A DNA stretch of 64,000 bases, from positions 1-64,000 of the forward strand of contig JAIRVT010000054.1 in the NCBI GenBank assembly GCA_031253755.1, read 5' to 3'. The position numbers were made by a program, and so were the translations under genes. Positions within the stretch are counted from its first letter, which is position 1; every line of letters starts with the position of its first letter. Source of the DNA: Enterobacteriaceae bacterium. GTDB taxonomy: Bacteria; Pseudomonadota; Gammaproteobacteria; Enterobacterales; Enterobacteriaceae. The notes below the pieces were generated by a model. It saw only the letters and a list, made by a program, of their open reading frames with translations. It was not told the DNA's origin and did no database searches. This document shows, piece by piece, positions 38,186-47,666 of this stretch.

Positions 38186-39199
38186 TTAAATACTGACAAA
38201 AAGTGCTGTATATTCCCAGTCTTTTGCATCTATTATTTTTCCTGCTTGAGGTTCATAAATTTTCACATGAAGATAGCGATCTACAAATACATTAGTTGCG
38301 TGTATTTCTTTGCCTTTTTTTCCTAATATGATTCCGATAGCATATCCATAGTCCTCTGACTGTGCATAGGCGTCTTTACATGCCTGACCTTTATATATAT
38401 GACTAAAGTCATCACAATCAAAGACGTCCTCTGTCCAGATATAATATTTCAGACCGGAATCGTTATATATTCTCTTTAATATATCCTCAGTCATAGTTAA
38501 ATATTTTTTATCGTCTGAAATTATCGGAGGAAAATTAATTTTAGGCCATATTGACATGAGTATATTGACTAGATGTACTCCCCTGATAGTATAGTTAAAA
38601 AAAGTGAAAATGCTGCTTTCTGTGGAAGACACGTATAACCAACTCCAACTATCATTTTTTCCGTTACAGCATAAATACATCTCTGTTCCATTATTATCCC
38701 AAACTAGTTTATATTTAGCTTCTTGACTTGAAGATGAAACTGGGACTGCTTTAAATGTTATTAAATAATCAGAAGATGTATAATTAGGAGGTGCAAAATA
38801 GACATATGACCATGACTTTGAAGTATAATCAGAAAACAGATTGAAAAGATCTTTATCCTTTCTACCATATATTTTTGCCGATTTTTTTAATGGATTATCA
38901 TTAAATAATAATGGCATGATATCTTTTGAATATTTCTTTTCGCTACCAACAAAAGCTTGACGTGTTGAGGAGAGGAAATGTTTTTTATCAATACATATTA
39001 TACGATTATACTCATCCATAATTAAATATGAAACTTTTCTTTGTATTTGATCCAATGTTATTGGATCACCAAGAACGAGTGACTTGGTGTCAAAATTTGA
39101 AGAATCATCATTCTGATGGTTCTTTGATAATTTTTGGCAATCAGATACATCTGAAATAAGTGGATTATCTTTTTTTATTGATTTGTCTTTATTTTTCAT
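38186..39199 (-). CDS. Putative MOA-type (agglutinin C-terminal) cysteine protease, candidate toxin
   Basis: This 337-aa protein is clearly lower in GC than its neighbours. The C-terminal ~85 residues carry the pattern of the protease domain of the fungal lectin MOA and its bacterial relatives: FDCDDF with candidate nucleophile Cys262, HATNVF with His300, and YEPQAG with Glu316. The spacing (38 and 16 residues) is close to the known MOA triad. The middle (~residues 145-205, with VWDNNGTEMYLC and DSWSWLYV) looks beta-rich and may be a binding domain. The first 45 residues are polar and disordered. No signal peptide is seen. GAGG before ATG 39199 supports the start. A self-cleaving or host-directed protease is inferred. 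Confidence 0.6.
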   Translation of the reverse strand: MKNKDKSIKKDNPLISDVSDCQKLSKNHQNDDSSNFDTKSLVLGDPITLDQIQRKVSYLIMDEYNRIICIDKKHFLSSTRQAFVGSEKKYSKDIMPLLFNDNPLKKSAKIYGRKDKDLFNLFSDYTSKSWSYVYFAPPNYTSSDYLITFKAVPVSSSSQEAKYKLVWDNNGTEMYLCCNGKNDSWSWLYVSSTESSIFTFFNYTIRGVHLVNILMSIWPKINFPPIISDDKKYLTMTEDILKRIYNDSGLKYYIWTEDVFDCDDFSHIYKGQACKDAYAQSEDYGYAIGIILGKKGKEIHATNVFVDRYLHVKIYEPQAGKIIDAKDWEYTALFVSI

Positions 39200-39299
39200 A
39201 ATTAAATAACCTCGTTATTTTCTTTCTAAGTTTATTAATATGGAAATTACATTTATTTTAATTGGGTTTGCATTGGTTATTTTAAAATATATCTTTATA

Positions 39300-39397
39300 T
39301 ATGCCTTTTCATACTAGTGAGAGTATCAGTAGTGATTTTTCTTTATCCCGCGTGTCGTTCGGAATAAGAAATACTCCTATCATTTTGGAAAGTTATT
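39300..39397. repeat. MITE-like palindromic repeat, copy 2
   Basis: ATATGCCTTTTCATACTAGT, then TAGTGATTTTTCTTTATCCC, then a divergent loop, then GGAATAAGAAATACTCCTAT. It is the same orientation and length as the copy at 8571-8672, with several substitutions in the central stem. Confidence 0.72.
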
Positions 39398-39750
39398 TAT
39401 ATTCACGCTGTGCTGGAATATATAAATTTCACGCAATTTTGCAAACTGTAATCTGGAATTTATATTGATATAAAATAAGTATAGCAGCCTATTGGAAAGT
39501 GGTGATTTATTTTTCGTTATATTTTTATTAAATTAAATTTAACTATTGAGAATAATAACCGTGTGTTTATTTTAATTAATGTATTTATTTTGTTTTTCAA
39601 ATTTATATATTTTATAGTATTTGATATTTTTTAAATATCACGGAAATAACATGTTATTTATCATGATATTAATTAATGGTGTATTTCAATTTCATGCAAT
39701 ATAAATATTTTTATACAGTATGATAATATTTATATATCGGCAAGATATTC

Positions 39751-39776
39751 TCCCGCCCTATTTGGCGGGAGCGGGG
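39751..39776. terminator. Hairpin after nth
   Basis: CTCCCGCC pairs with GGCGGGAG, 14 bp past the nth stop on the minus strand. It lacks a good T-run, so it may be a weak terminator or transcript end. Confidence 0.5.
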
Positions 39777-39789
39777 AGAAAAGGGTATA

Positions 39790-40422
39790 TTATTCCGTTT
39801 TTTCCGTGTATTCGCACAAATCTTCAATAATACAGGAACCACAACGTGGTTTACGGGCAATGCAGGTATAGCGGCCATGCAGAATCAGCCAATGATGACA
39901 ATCAACCTTGAATTCATCGGGAACAACGTTCAGTAGGTTTTTTTCCACTTCATCGACATTTTTTCCCGGTGCAAACCGGGTTCGGTTGCTGACCCGGAAA
40001 ATATGGGTATCAACGGCAATGGTTGGCCAGCCAAAAGCCGTGTTCAATACAACATTCGCCGTTTTACGACCCACACCCGGCAGGGCTTCCAGCGCTGCGC
40101 GATCTTCCGGGACTTCACCCTGATGTTTTTCCAGCAACATCCGGCAGGTTTTGATCACGTTTTCCGCTTTCGTGTTATATAACCCGATGGTTTTTATATA
40201 CTCTTTTAAACCATCAACGCCTAAATCGAGCATAGCCTGTGGCGTATTGGCAACCGGATAAAGTTTTGCCGTCGCTTTATTAACGCTGACATCTGTCGCC
40301 TGAGCAGACAACAATACTGAGATCAATAATTCAAACGGCGAATTAAAAACCAGTTCAGTGGTTGGAGTCGGGTTGTTATCCCGTAAGCGGGTCAATATCT
40401 CGACCCGTTTCTGTTTATTCAT
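39790..40422 (-). CDS. nth: Endonuclease III
   Basis: Nth is a DNA glycosylase/AP lyase that removes oxidised pyrimidines. The 210-aa protein has the HhH motif LPGVGRKTANVVLNTAF with its catalytic lysine, the VDTHIFRVSNR segment with the catalytic aspartate, and the [4Fe-4S] motif C-x6-C-x2-C-x5-C near the C-terminus. It is downstream of rsxE by 12 bp, so it is the last gene of the rsx operon, as in E. coli. Confidence 0.97.
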   Translation of the reverse strand: MNKQKRVEILTRLRDNNPTPTTELVFNSPFELLISVLLSAQATDVSVNKATAKLYPVANTPQAMLDLGVDGLKEYIKTIGLYNTKAENVIKTCRMLLEKHQGEVPEDRAALEALPGVGRKTANVVLNTAFGWPTIAVDTHIFRVSNRTRFAPGKNVDEVEKNLLNVVPDEFKVDCHHWLILHGRYTCIARKPRCGSCIIEDLCEYTEKTE

Positions 40423-40434
40423 ACCTGTTCGCCT

Positions 40435-41139
40435 TTAGCCTTTGGTGATCTGACTGCCACAACCTTTTTCCATTTCATAATGACGCGTTTTGCTTTCAGC
40501 GCGATGTTTATGACGCTCATCAATAAGGTATTTCCCGGCTAACAGCAAACCTAGCCCAATAAATGCCCCCGGTGGCAGGATAGCGAGCAGGAAGGGGGAA
40601 TCCATATGGACAATTTCGATACGTAATGTTTTGGCCCAGTTGCCCAGTAACAGATCGGCACCATCAAAAAGTGTGCCATTACCCAGAATTTCCCGTATCG
40701 CGCCCAGCACAAACAGGGCGAAAGTTGCACCGAATCCCATTGCAATGCCATCGATGGCAGAGTGATAAACGGAATTTTTGGATGCGTAGGCTTCCGCCCG
40801 CCCGATAACAATGCAGTTGGTGACAATCAGCGGGATAAAGATCCCCAAGGATTCATACAGACCGAATGCAAAGGCGTTAATCAACATCTGGACAGCACTG
40901 ACAACCGAGGCAATGATCATGACGTAAATAGGAATGCGGATTTCATGCGGAACCCAACGGCGTAAGGCCGATACCGCCATGTTGGTGCAAAGCAGCACCA
41001 GCGTTGTTGCCAGCCCCAGCCCCAGTGCGTTAGTGGCGGTGGATGAAACCGCCAACAGGGGGCAAAGCCCTAAAAGCTGGACTAATGCGGAGTTGTTTCT
41101 CCATAACCCCTGAAGAAATAGGTTTTTGGTTTCACTCAT
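40435..41139 (-). CDS. rsxE: Rsx/Rnf electron transport complex subunit E
   Basis: RsxE is a polytopic inner-membrane subunit (234 aa, about six transmembrane helices) of the ion-pumping redox complex. In E. coli this complex keeps SoxR reduced. Motifs include [47 protein letters not shown] and [23 protein letters not shown]. The start abuts the rsxG stop, so they are translated together. It shares its fold with RsxA. Confidence 0.96.
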   Translation of the reverse strand: MSETKNLFLQGLWRNNSALVQLLGLCPLLAVSSTATNALGLGLATTLVLLCTNMAVSALRRWVPHEIRIPIYVMIIASVVSAVQMLINAFAFGLYESLGIFIPLIVTNCIVIGRAEAYASKNSVYHSAIDGIAMGFGATFALFVLGAIREILGNGTLFDGADLLLGNWAKTLRIEIVHMDSPFLLAILPPGAFIGLGLLLAGKYLIDERHKHRAESKTRHYEMEKGCGSQITKG

Positions 41140-41796
41140 TTATTGTTCTCCACACGGTTTTAATGACAAGTCGCTTAATGATGGATGGCTTAATGCAGAA
41201 AGCTGTGCCGGAACCGTTTCCATATAGAGCGCGGTCCGTTTAACGGCATTCACAACGGCGCGTGGGGTAATGGTCGCGCCGGTAAACTGGTCGAATTCCC
41301 CGCCGTCCTTTTTAACGGCCCAATGAGGATCGCTGGATGAGGCGATTTTCTTGCCTGAAAACGCCGTGATCCAATCGGAGATACGGGTATCAATTTTATC
41401 GCCCAAACCCGGCGTTTCATGGTGTTCAGTCACGCGGACACCCAAAACGTTGCCGGAAAAATCGGCTCCGACCAATAGTTGAATCGCGCCTGAGTAGCCA
41501 TCCGGCGCAGTGCTTTCCAGCGCGGCGGCGACCGGCATGCCTTTTTTGCGCGCAAGATACAGGCGATGAGGCTGTTGGTTTCCTAACGCGTCTGCTGTGA
41601 CCAGATAACATTCACTCTGCATATCGTTGTCATACAAGGCTGGTGGAACAACCTGATCTAGCAGCATCTTATTTTGTAACGCAGCCTGCTCTGCAATCCG
41701 GTCTTTTGTCAGTGAATAGACAACTGCGGTCAACCCTGTGGTGCAGGCGGCAAAAATCGCAAGGATAATACCGTGACGTCGCATGGTTTCTAGCAT
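41140..41796 (-). CDS. rsxG: Rsx/Rnf electron transport complex subunit G
   Basis: RsxG is a membrane-anchored flavoprotein subunit that carries covalent FMN on a threonine. The 218-aa protein has an N-terminal anchor ([18 protein letters not shown]), a periplasmic domain and the FMN site TGATIT in [22 protein letters not shown] 41796 has AAGGAAC six bases upstream, whereas the longer frame to 41847 lacks support. It lies between rsxD and rsxE. Confidence 0.95.
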   Translation of the reverse strand: MLETMRRHGIILAIFAACTTGLTAVVYSLTKDRIAEQAALQNKMLLDQVVPPALYDNDMQSECYLVTADALGNQQPHRLYLARKKGMPVAAALESTAPDGYSGAIQLLVGADFSGNVLGVRVTEHHETPGLGDKIDTRISDWITAFSGKKIASSSDPHWAVKKDGGEFDQFTGATITPRAVVNAVKRTALYMETVPAQLSALSHPSLSDLSLKPCGEQ

Positions 41797-41806
41797 AACC
41801 GTTCCT

Positions 41807-42886
41807 TTATTTATGGCCGTAAGCGCGGGGTTGGGTGTAGTTATCAATCAGCGGTACGCAAATATTTGCCAGTAACACAGCAAAAGCCACGGCATCCGGG
41901 TAACCCCCATAAACCCGGATAACCCAAATCAGTAAACCAATGATAGCGCCATAAATCAGGCGGCCTTTCGGTGTGGTGGAAGCGCTGATCGGATCAGTTG
42001 CGATGAAAAATGCGCCTAACATGGTTGCGCCGGAGAAAATCTGCAATAAAGGCGGTGAATAACGGTTAGGATCGATCAACCAACTCACCAAGGCGCAGCT
42101 TCCCAACACAAGAAGAAAGGCGGTTGGAATATGCCAGTTAATCACCTTCCGGTTCAGCATCATTAGCCCGCCAATCAGGTAAGCCACATTGACCCATTGC
42201 CAGCCGATACCCGCCAATGTTCCTTGCAGGATAGGCTGTCGCAATACATCACTAACGTCATGAGTCAGCCTGCCGGTTTTGAAACTGTCCAGTGGCGTGG
42301 CTTGGCTCAAGCCGTCAATGCCCTGTTGGAGCTGAATCAGGGTAGAGCCATCAGGCGTATGCCCGGTCAGGATCACCATCAGACAATCCCACGGCGCTAA
42401 ATTCACCAGCTGCAAAGTGGCTGGTGGTATCCAGCTTGTCATTTGTACCGGAAATGAAATCAGCAGGACAACATAGCCTACCATCGCCGGGTTAAACGGG
42501 TTTTGCCCCAGCCCGCCATAAAGATGTTTGGCAATGATAATGGCAAAGAAGGTGCCGAGTACGATAAGCCACCACGGTGCCAGTGGCGGCAGACTGATAC
42601 CCAGCAGCAAGCCGGTCACTAATGCTGAATTATCCTTCAAGTAGGGAATGACCTGCTGTTTTTTCACCGCTATGGCGGCGGATTCTGCCAGCCATGCGGT
42701 AATGACGGCTAGCAGGATCTGGATCAGAGTTCCATAACTAAAAAAATAGGTTTGTACTGCAATGCCGGGTATGGCAGCGAAAACCACCCATAACATAATC
42801 TGGCTGGTATTTTTTTTATTGTGTGTAAAAGGCGAACTGGCGACTTTTAACAGCGTGTTGTCAGTGTTGACTGGCCTAAATTTCAT
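41807..42886 (-). CDS. rsxD: Rsx/Rnf electron transport complex subunit D
   Basis: RsxD is a polytopic membrane subunit (359 aa) with covalent FMN on the threonine of [11 protein letters not shown]. It also has the conserved [52 protein letters not shown] and [12 protein letters not shown] stretches. The N-terminus is 9 residues longer than in E. coli, with [19 protein letters not shown] ahead of [12 protein letters not shown]. rsxC is upstream by 12 bp. Confidence 0.95.
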   Translation of the reverse strand: MKFRPVNTDNTLLKVASSPFTHNKKNTSQIMLWVVFAAIPGIAVQTYFFSYGTLIQILLAVITAWLAESAAIAVKKQQVIPYLKDNSALVTGLLLGISLPPLAPWWLIVLGTFFAIIIAKHLYGGLGQNPFNPAMVGYVVLLISFPVQMTSWIPPATLQLVNLAPWDCLMVILTGHTPDGSTLIQLQQGIDGLSQATPLDSFKTGRLTHDVSDVLRQPILQGTLAGIGWQWVNVAYLIGGLMMLNRKVINWHIPTAFLLVLGSCALVSWLIDPNRYSPPLLQIFSGATMLGAFFIATDPISASTTPKGRLIYGAIIGLLIWVIRVYGGYPDAVAFAVLLANICVPLIDNYTQPRAYGHK

Positions 42887-42898
42887 CGATAAATGTCA

Positions 42899-44965
42899 CT
42901 ATTCTGTTTCGATTAAAGAGTGTTGTTTTTCCTGCGCCGCTTTTTTGGCCTTAGCGCGGGCAATGGCAGCGGCAATGGCGGCTTTACGCGGATCAGCGTC
43001 TTCTACAACATTTGCTTGCACTGTTTCCTGAACATCCTGCTGTGGAGCGGGTTCAGGCAGAGCCTGCGCCGCTTTTTTGGCTTTAGCGCGGGCAATGGCA
43101 GCGGCAACGGCGGCTTTGCGCGGATCAGCGTCTTCCACAACATTTGTTTGCACTGTTTCCTGAACATCCTGTTGCGGAGCGGGTTCAGGCAGAGCCTGCG
43201 CCGCTTTTTTGGCTTTAGCACGGGCAATGGCAGCGGCAAGAGCCGCTTTGCGTGGATCATCACTTTCAGCAGGTATCGCGGTTTCTGCCGTAACATTATC
43301 TGCGGCCAGTTTCTCTTCCTGACGAACACGTAATTGCTCTTTTCTGGCTTTACGTGCTGCAATGACTGCTGCGTTATCGGGTGATTGTCCGGCTTGTACG
43401 GCAATGGTTGCACCGATATTGGCCTGCTTTTCTCGCACACGATTAAGGGCAGCCTGTACTGCGCTTTTATCCTGTCCGTCCACTTGCACTGCGGCTTTTT
43501 TATGACGTTCCTCACGGGCGAGTTTTTCGCGCTCCATGCGGGCTTGCTTGGCTTCAAACCGCTGTTTGGCTTCGGTTGAGCGGCGGGTTTCGCTATCAAC
43601 TGCGCGTATTTCTGCTTTTTCCTGCCGATAGTATTGGACGAGGGGAATATTGCTGGGACAGACATAAGCACAGGCGCCACATTCGATACAGTCAAACAGG
43701 TTATGGTTTTTGGCTTTATCATGCTCCTGCCCCCGGCTGAACCAGTAAAGTTGCTGAGGCAATAACCCGGCAGGGCAGGCTTCAACACACAGGCCACAGC
43801 GGATACAGGCTTCTTCAGCAGCTTTGGCTTCCATTTCCTGCGCAGAAGGCGCAAGTATGCAGTTACTGATTTTAACGATGGGCACATTCAGGTCAGGCAG
43901 GGTAAACCCCATGAGCGGCCCGCCCATCACCACCATCTGTTCTGGCTGAGGCCGGAATTCGGCTTGTTGTAATAAAAATTGGACCGGTGTTCCTAAGCGT
44001 GCCCAGAAATTGCCGGGTGAGCCGACGGCTTCTCCTGTCAGGGTAACGACCCGTTCAATCAGCGGTTCTCCATCGATAATCGCCCGTTTGATCGCCATCA
44101 CGGTGCCGACGTTCTGCATTAAGACACCAATATCGGAAGAACGCCCACCGGAAGGCACTTCCTTACCGGTCAGGATTTTGGTCAGTTGCTTTGCGCCGCC
44201 GGAAGGATATTTGGTCGGAATAACGCGCACTGTCATTGCATTATCTTGTTGGAGGGCAACTTTTAGCGCTTCAATCGCTTCGGGTTTGTTATCTTCAATA
44301 CCAATCAAGACCCGTTCCGGCTTGAGCAAATGTATCAAAATGCGGATGCCTTCGATGATTTCTCCGGCGTGTTCCTGCATCAGACGATCATCCGCTGTGA
44401 TATAAGGTTCACATTCTGCTGCATTGATGATCAAGGTTTCAACATGGCTTCCACCGATATGGTTTCCATGTGCGTAGCCGCCACTGGCTTTTAATTTGGC
44501 TGCGGTGGGAAAGCCAGCGCCACCCAGACCAGCGATACCTGCCGCGTGGATACGTTTCAGTAACGTATCCGCATCGAGCGAAGTATAATCAGCGGCCTGA
44601 GTGCGTGGATACCATTGGTCTTCACCATCCGGGCGCAGGCGGACACACAGCTCTTTCAGGCCAGAAGGATGGGCGGTAACACAGGGTTCAATGGCCGTGA
44701 TCGTACCGGAAGTCGATGCGTGGACAGGTACTGTTCTGCCGGTACCTGATGTCAGTGGCTGGCCTTTCAGCACCTGATCCCCGGCTTTGACCAGCAATTC
44801 GCCTTCCGGGCCAAGGTGCTGCTGTAAGGGGATGATTAACTCATCGGGCAATGCCGCATAGCGCAACGGCGTGTGGCTGGATTGCCGCTTCATTTCCGGT
44901 GGATGAATACCGCCATCAAAATCCCATATTTTGCTCTTATTAAGCAAGTTGAACAGATTAAACAT
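42899..44965 (-). CDS. rsxC: Rsx/Rnf electron transport complex subunit C
   Basis: RsxC is the peripheral subunit that accepts electrons from NADH. The 688-aa protein begins [20 protein letters not shown] and holds [26 protein letters not shown] and [15 protein letters not shown]. Two [4Fe-4S] motifs follow: [14 protein letters not shown] and [14 protein letters not shown]. The C-terminus is a long basic tail with nearly perfect 44-residue tandem repeats ending [15 protein letters not shown] 44965 overlaps the rsxB stop by eight bases. Two further ATGs upstream (44971 and 44980) are possible. Confidence 0.95.
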   Translation of the reverse strand: MFNLFNLLNKSKIWDFDGGIHPPEMKRQSSHTPLRYAALPDELIIPLQQHLGPEGELLVKAGDQVLKGQPLTSGTGRTVPVHASTSGTITAIEPCVTAHPSGLKELCVRLRPDGEDQWYPRTQAADYTSLDADTLLKRIHAAGIAGLGGAGFPTAAKLKASGGYAHGNHIGGSHVETLIINAAECEPYITADDRLMQEHAGEIIEGIRILIHLLKPERVLIGIEDNKPEAIEALKVALQQDNAMTVRVIPTKYPSGGAKQLTKILTGKEVPSGGRSSDIGVLMQNVGTVMAIKRAIIDGEPLIERVVTLTGEAVGSPGNFWARLGTPVQFLLQQAEFRPQPEQMVVMGGPLMGFTLPDLNVPIVKISNCILAPSAQEMEAKAAEEACIRCGLCVEACPAGLLPQQLYWFSRGQEHDKAKNHNLFDCIECGACAYVCPSNIPLVQYYRQEKAEIRAVDSETRRSTEAKQRFEAKQARMEREKLAREERHKKAAVQVDGQDKSAVQAALNRVREKQANIGATIAVQAGQSPDNAAVIAARKARKEQLRVRQEEKLAADNVTAETAIPAESDDPRKAALAAAIARAKAKKAAQALPEPAPQQDVQETVQTNVVEDADPRKAAVAAAIARAKAKKAAQALPEPAPQQDVQETVQANVVEDADPRKAAIAAAIARAKAKKAAQEKQHSLIETE
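42940..43260 (-). repeat. Coding tandem repeat in rsxC (132-bp units)
   Basis: Units of 44 codons, starting [16 protein letters not shown] and ending [12 protein letters not shown], are present in two nearly identical copies plus a partial one. E. coli rsxC has related repeats of different length, so copy number is likely to vary. Confidence 0.85.
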
Positions 44966-45611
44966 TGGCATTAACCTCAACAGGCTTAACAGGGGAGATA
45001 GCGACGGAAGCCGGGCCTACGGGTCTGTTTTCAACAGGAATGTTTTTAACAGGAATGTTTTTAACTGGGATCGCATTCAAATCCCATTTCCAGTTAGCGG
45101 TTGTGGTTGCGACAGGGATCATGGTGATGCAGTCAGTCGGGCAGGGCGCGACACACAAGTCACAGCCGGTGCAGAGATCTTCAACAACGGTGTGCATTGC
45201 CCGGTTTGCGCCGATGATGGCATCAACAGGACATGCCTGAATGCACTTTGTACAGCCGATGCAGTTTTCTTCATCGATAAACGCCACTTTTCGAACCGGA
45301 TTCTGTACGCTTTCATCGCCATCCAAAGGTTGCGGGTCAACGCCAAGCAATTCAGACAGTTTGATCATCACTTGTTCACCGCCCGGCGCACATTTATTGA
45401 TCATCTCACCATTGTTGGCGACGGCTTCGGCATAAGGACGGCATCCCGGATAACCACATTGCCCGCACTGGCTTTGTGGCAGCAGATGATCGACTTTCTC
45501 AACAATAGGGTCTTCTTCCACTTTAAAGCGGTGAGCGGCAAAACCTAAAATTAACCCAAAGATTAACCCAAGTACGGCTAATACGCTGATAGCAATCCAT
45601 AAAGACATCAT
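44958..45611 (-). CDS. rsxB: Rsx/Rnf electron transport complex subunit B
   Basis: RsxB is a ferredoxin-like subunit with several iron-sulfur clusters. The 217-aa protein has an N-terminal anchor ([20 protein letters not shown]), the [18 protein letters not shown] cluster, and two 4Fe-4S motifs: [14 protein letters not shown] and [14 protein letters not shown]. After [10 protein letters not shown] it carries about 25 extra residues with a repeated [14 protein letters not shown] pattern that E. coli RsxB (192 aa) lacks. The start overlaps the rsxA stop (TAATG). Confidence 0.95.
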   Translation of the reverse strand: MMSLWIAISVLAVLGLIFGLILGFAAHRFKVEEDPIVEKVDHLLPQSQCGQCGYPGCRPYAEAVANNGEMINKCAPGGEQVMIKLSELLGVDPQPLDGDESVQNPVRKVAFIDEENCIGCTKCIQACPVDAIIGANRAMHTVVEDLCTGCDLCVAPCPTDCITMIPVATTTANWKWDLNAIPVKNIPVKNIPVENRPVGPASVAISPVKPVEVNANV

Positions 45612-46192
45612 TAGAATTTCACCAAACCACTAAAGCCCATGAATGCGAGGGACATTAACCCGGCAGTAATAAGCCCTATCGATGAACCACGAAAAGGGGC
45701 AGGAATATTGGCAACCGCCAAACGCTCACGAATGGCAGCAAACAAGACCATCACAAGGGAAAACCCGGCGGCGGCGCTGAAACCATAGACAGCAGACTGT
45801 AAGAAATTATGTGACTGATTGACATTCAGCAAAGCCACGCCGAGGACAGCACAGTTGGTGGTGATTAATGGCAGAAAAATGCCCAATAAGCGATACAGCA
45901 CCGGGCTGGTTTTGCGGACGGCCAATTCGGTGAATTGGACGACAATGGCAATCACAAGAATAAAACTTAAGGTGCGTAAATAAACCAAATCTAACGGGAC
46001 AAGAATGAAGTTATTCACCAGCCATGAACAGATAGAGGCCAGTGTCAGAACGAATGTCGTTGCCATTCCCATGCCGATAGCGGTTTCAAGTTTTCTGGAA
46101 ACGCCCATAAATGGGCACAGGCCCAGAAACTTCACCAAAACGAAATTATTAACTAAAACCGTGCCAATAAATAAAAGAAGGTATTCAGTCAT
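45611..46192 (-). CDS. rsxA: Rsx/Rnf electron transport complex subunit A
   Basis: RsxA is a polytopic inner-membrane subunit of 193 aa with about six transmembrane helices. It starts [20 protein letters not shown], followed by [33 protein letters not shown] and [18 protein letters not shown]. The motif GLCPF is shared with RsxE. It is the first gene of the rsx operon, transcribed away from ydgJ. Confidence 0.96.
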   Translation of the reverse strand: MTEYLLLFIGTVLVNNFVLVKFLGLCPFMGVSRKLETAIGMGMATTFVLTLASICSWLVNNFILVPLDLVYLRTLSFILVIAIVVQFTELAVRKTSPVLYRLLGIFLPLITTNCAVLGVALLNVNQSHNFLQSAVYGFSAAAGFSLVMVLFAAIRERLAVANIPAPFRGSSIGLITAGLMSLAFMGFSGLVKF

Positions 46193-46591
46193 TGCTATAC
46201 CCGAAAATAAGATATTTGATTGAAAATAATAGACTGTTAGTCATCGTGAAAGTGACAGAAATGCCCCATTTGTAATGGGGCAGCGGGGGCAATAATAACA
46301 ACCAATTATGGCTGATGTTATCGATCTTGTGTGAAAGTAAAATTGGCCTGATTTTTCCGCTGGTCGGCGTTTATTGTTGCTACAGATACAAATAACTTTA
46401 TACATACTATTAGCTTGACTGCTTTTTTTTCTGCATATCATAATGACCGACGAAGTTTTACCCTGTATTTTTTAAAGAAACTGATTGTATTACAAAGACT
46501 GTTTTATACCTGTTGCCTTTCAAGGTGCAACTTGACGTTGGATGAGTATACAAAAATAGTTTTATAAATTTACAAATATTAAGAGGCCGTA
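46193..46591. other. rsxA-ydgJ divergent spacer
   Basis: About 400 bp includes a hairpin TGCCCCATT / AATGGGGCA near 46262-46283 and a partial CTTTCAAG repeat (46510-46553). blr, which lies here in E. coli, is not seen. No other reading frame is convincing. Confidence 0.45.
46510..46553 (+). repeat. Dispersed repeat, CTTTCAAGTTGC family (degenerate copy 6)
   Basis: GCCTTTCAAGGTGCAACTTG followed by ACGTTGGATGAGTA: the two inverted ends are joined with hardly any middle. Confidence 0.6.
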
Positions 46592-47632
46592 ATGAGTGAT
46601 ATTTTGAAAGTTGGCTTGGTGGGTTATGGTTATGCCGGTAAGACATTCCATGCTCCTTTGATTACAGGAACAGCGAATGTTGAACTGGTTGCCATCTCCA
46701 GTAGTGACACAGATAAAGTCAAAGCAGATTGGCCAACCATCAATGTTGTTTCCTCTCCTGAAGCCTTATTCAACAATCCTGATATAGACCTCATTGTTAT
46801 CCCGACACCTAACGACACCCATTATCCATTGGCGCAAAAAGCATTAGCCGCAGGTAAACATGTTGTGGTGGATAAACCGTTTACCATTACCGTCGAAGAA
46901 GCGGAAGCACTCAGGGCGCAGGCGGAAGAGGCAAATTTATTGTTATCCGTCTTCCACAATCGTCGTTGGGATGCGGGTTTTCTGACGGTGAAGTCGCTGA
47001 TTGAAAATCAGACGCTGGGGGAATTGAAATATTACGAATCCCGTTTTGACCGTTACCGTCCGGCGGTTCGTCAACGCTGGCGCGAAGCGGCGGGAGCAGG
47101 CAGCGGAATTTGGTATGATTTAGGTCCGCATCTGTTGGATCAGGCCGTTCAACTTTTTGGCAAGCCACTGGCCATTACCACCGATTTAGGCTTGATTCGC
47201 CCAAATGCTGAAACAGCGGATTATTTCCATACTCAGCTCACGTACCCTGAATTAAAAGTCGTGTTACATGCGTCCATGCTGGTCGCCGCCGAATCGCCTA
47301 TTTTTACCCTGCATGGCACGGCGGGAAGCTATATGAAATATGGTCTGGATACTCAGGAAGATTGCCTGAAAGCCGGCGGCAGCCCATCACAGGAAGGCTG
47401 GGGTCATGATAACCGTGACGGGCAAGTGACATTGTCACAAGGTGATGAGTTGGTGAGTCAGACCGTGCCCAATATACCGGGTAATTATGGTGCTTATTAT
47501 GCTGCCATTCGCGATGCCATTCAGGCAGGAGAACCTAACCCTGTGACGGCGGATGAGGCGATTTTGATTATGAAATTAATTGAAGCGGGTGAAAAATCAG
47601 CCCAAGAACAATGCACCGTGGTTATTGACTGA
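46592..47632 (+). CDS. ydgJ: YdgJ, Gfo/Idh/MocA-family oxidoreductase
   Basis: This 346-aa NAD(P)-dependent oxidoreductase has the N-terminal Rossmann fold (KVGLVGYGYAGKTFHAPLI, then IPTPNDTHYPLA and the EKP-like VVDKPFTITV with its active-site Lys). The C-terminal half holds WYDLGPHLLDQAVQLFG with the active-site His. It matches E. coli YdgJ. The substrate is probably a sugar or polyol but is not known. AAGAGG precedes the ATG. Confidence 0.94.
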   Translation: MSDILKVGLVGYGYAGKTFHAPLITGTANVELVAISSSDTDKVKADWPTINVVSSPEALFNNPDIDLIVIPTPNDTHYPLAQKALAAGKHVVVDKPFTITVEEAEALRAQAEEANLLLSVFHNRRWDAGFLTVKSLIENQTLGELKYYESRFDRYRPAVRQRWREAAGAGSGIWYDLGPHLLDQAVQLFGKPLAITTDLGLIRPNAETADYFHTQLTYPELKVVLHASMLVAAESPIFTLHGTAGSYMKYGLDTQEDCLKAGGSPSQEGWGHDNRDGQVTLSQGDELVSQTVPNIPGNYGAYYAAIRDAIQAGEPNPVTADEAILIMKLIEAGEKSAQEQCTVVID

Positions 47633-47666
47633 TAAATAACTTGACGAAATAAAAAGAGGAATAGCA

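Larger units (their letters stand above)
39200..39789. other. AT-rich spacer with MITE-like repeat
   Basis: About 590 bp lies between the MOA-like gene and nth, the longest non-coding gap in the window. It holds the promoter side of the MOA-like gene, MITE copy 2, and low-complexity AT DNA. It ends with a CTCCCGCC / GGCGGGAG hairpin (39752-39775) behind nth. I see no credible small gene. Confidence 0.5.

Noticed and set aside
46262-46283. TGCCCCATT / AATGGGGCA hairpin as rsx or ydgJ terminator
   Set aside because: Both flanking genes point away from it, so it is in a promoter region. It may be a leader structure or old repeat, and I do not call a terminator.
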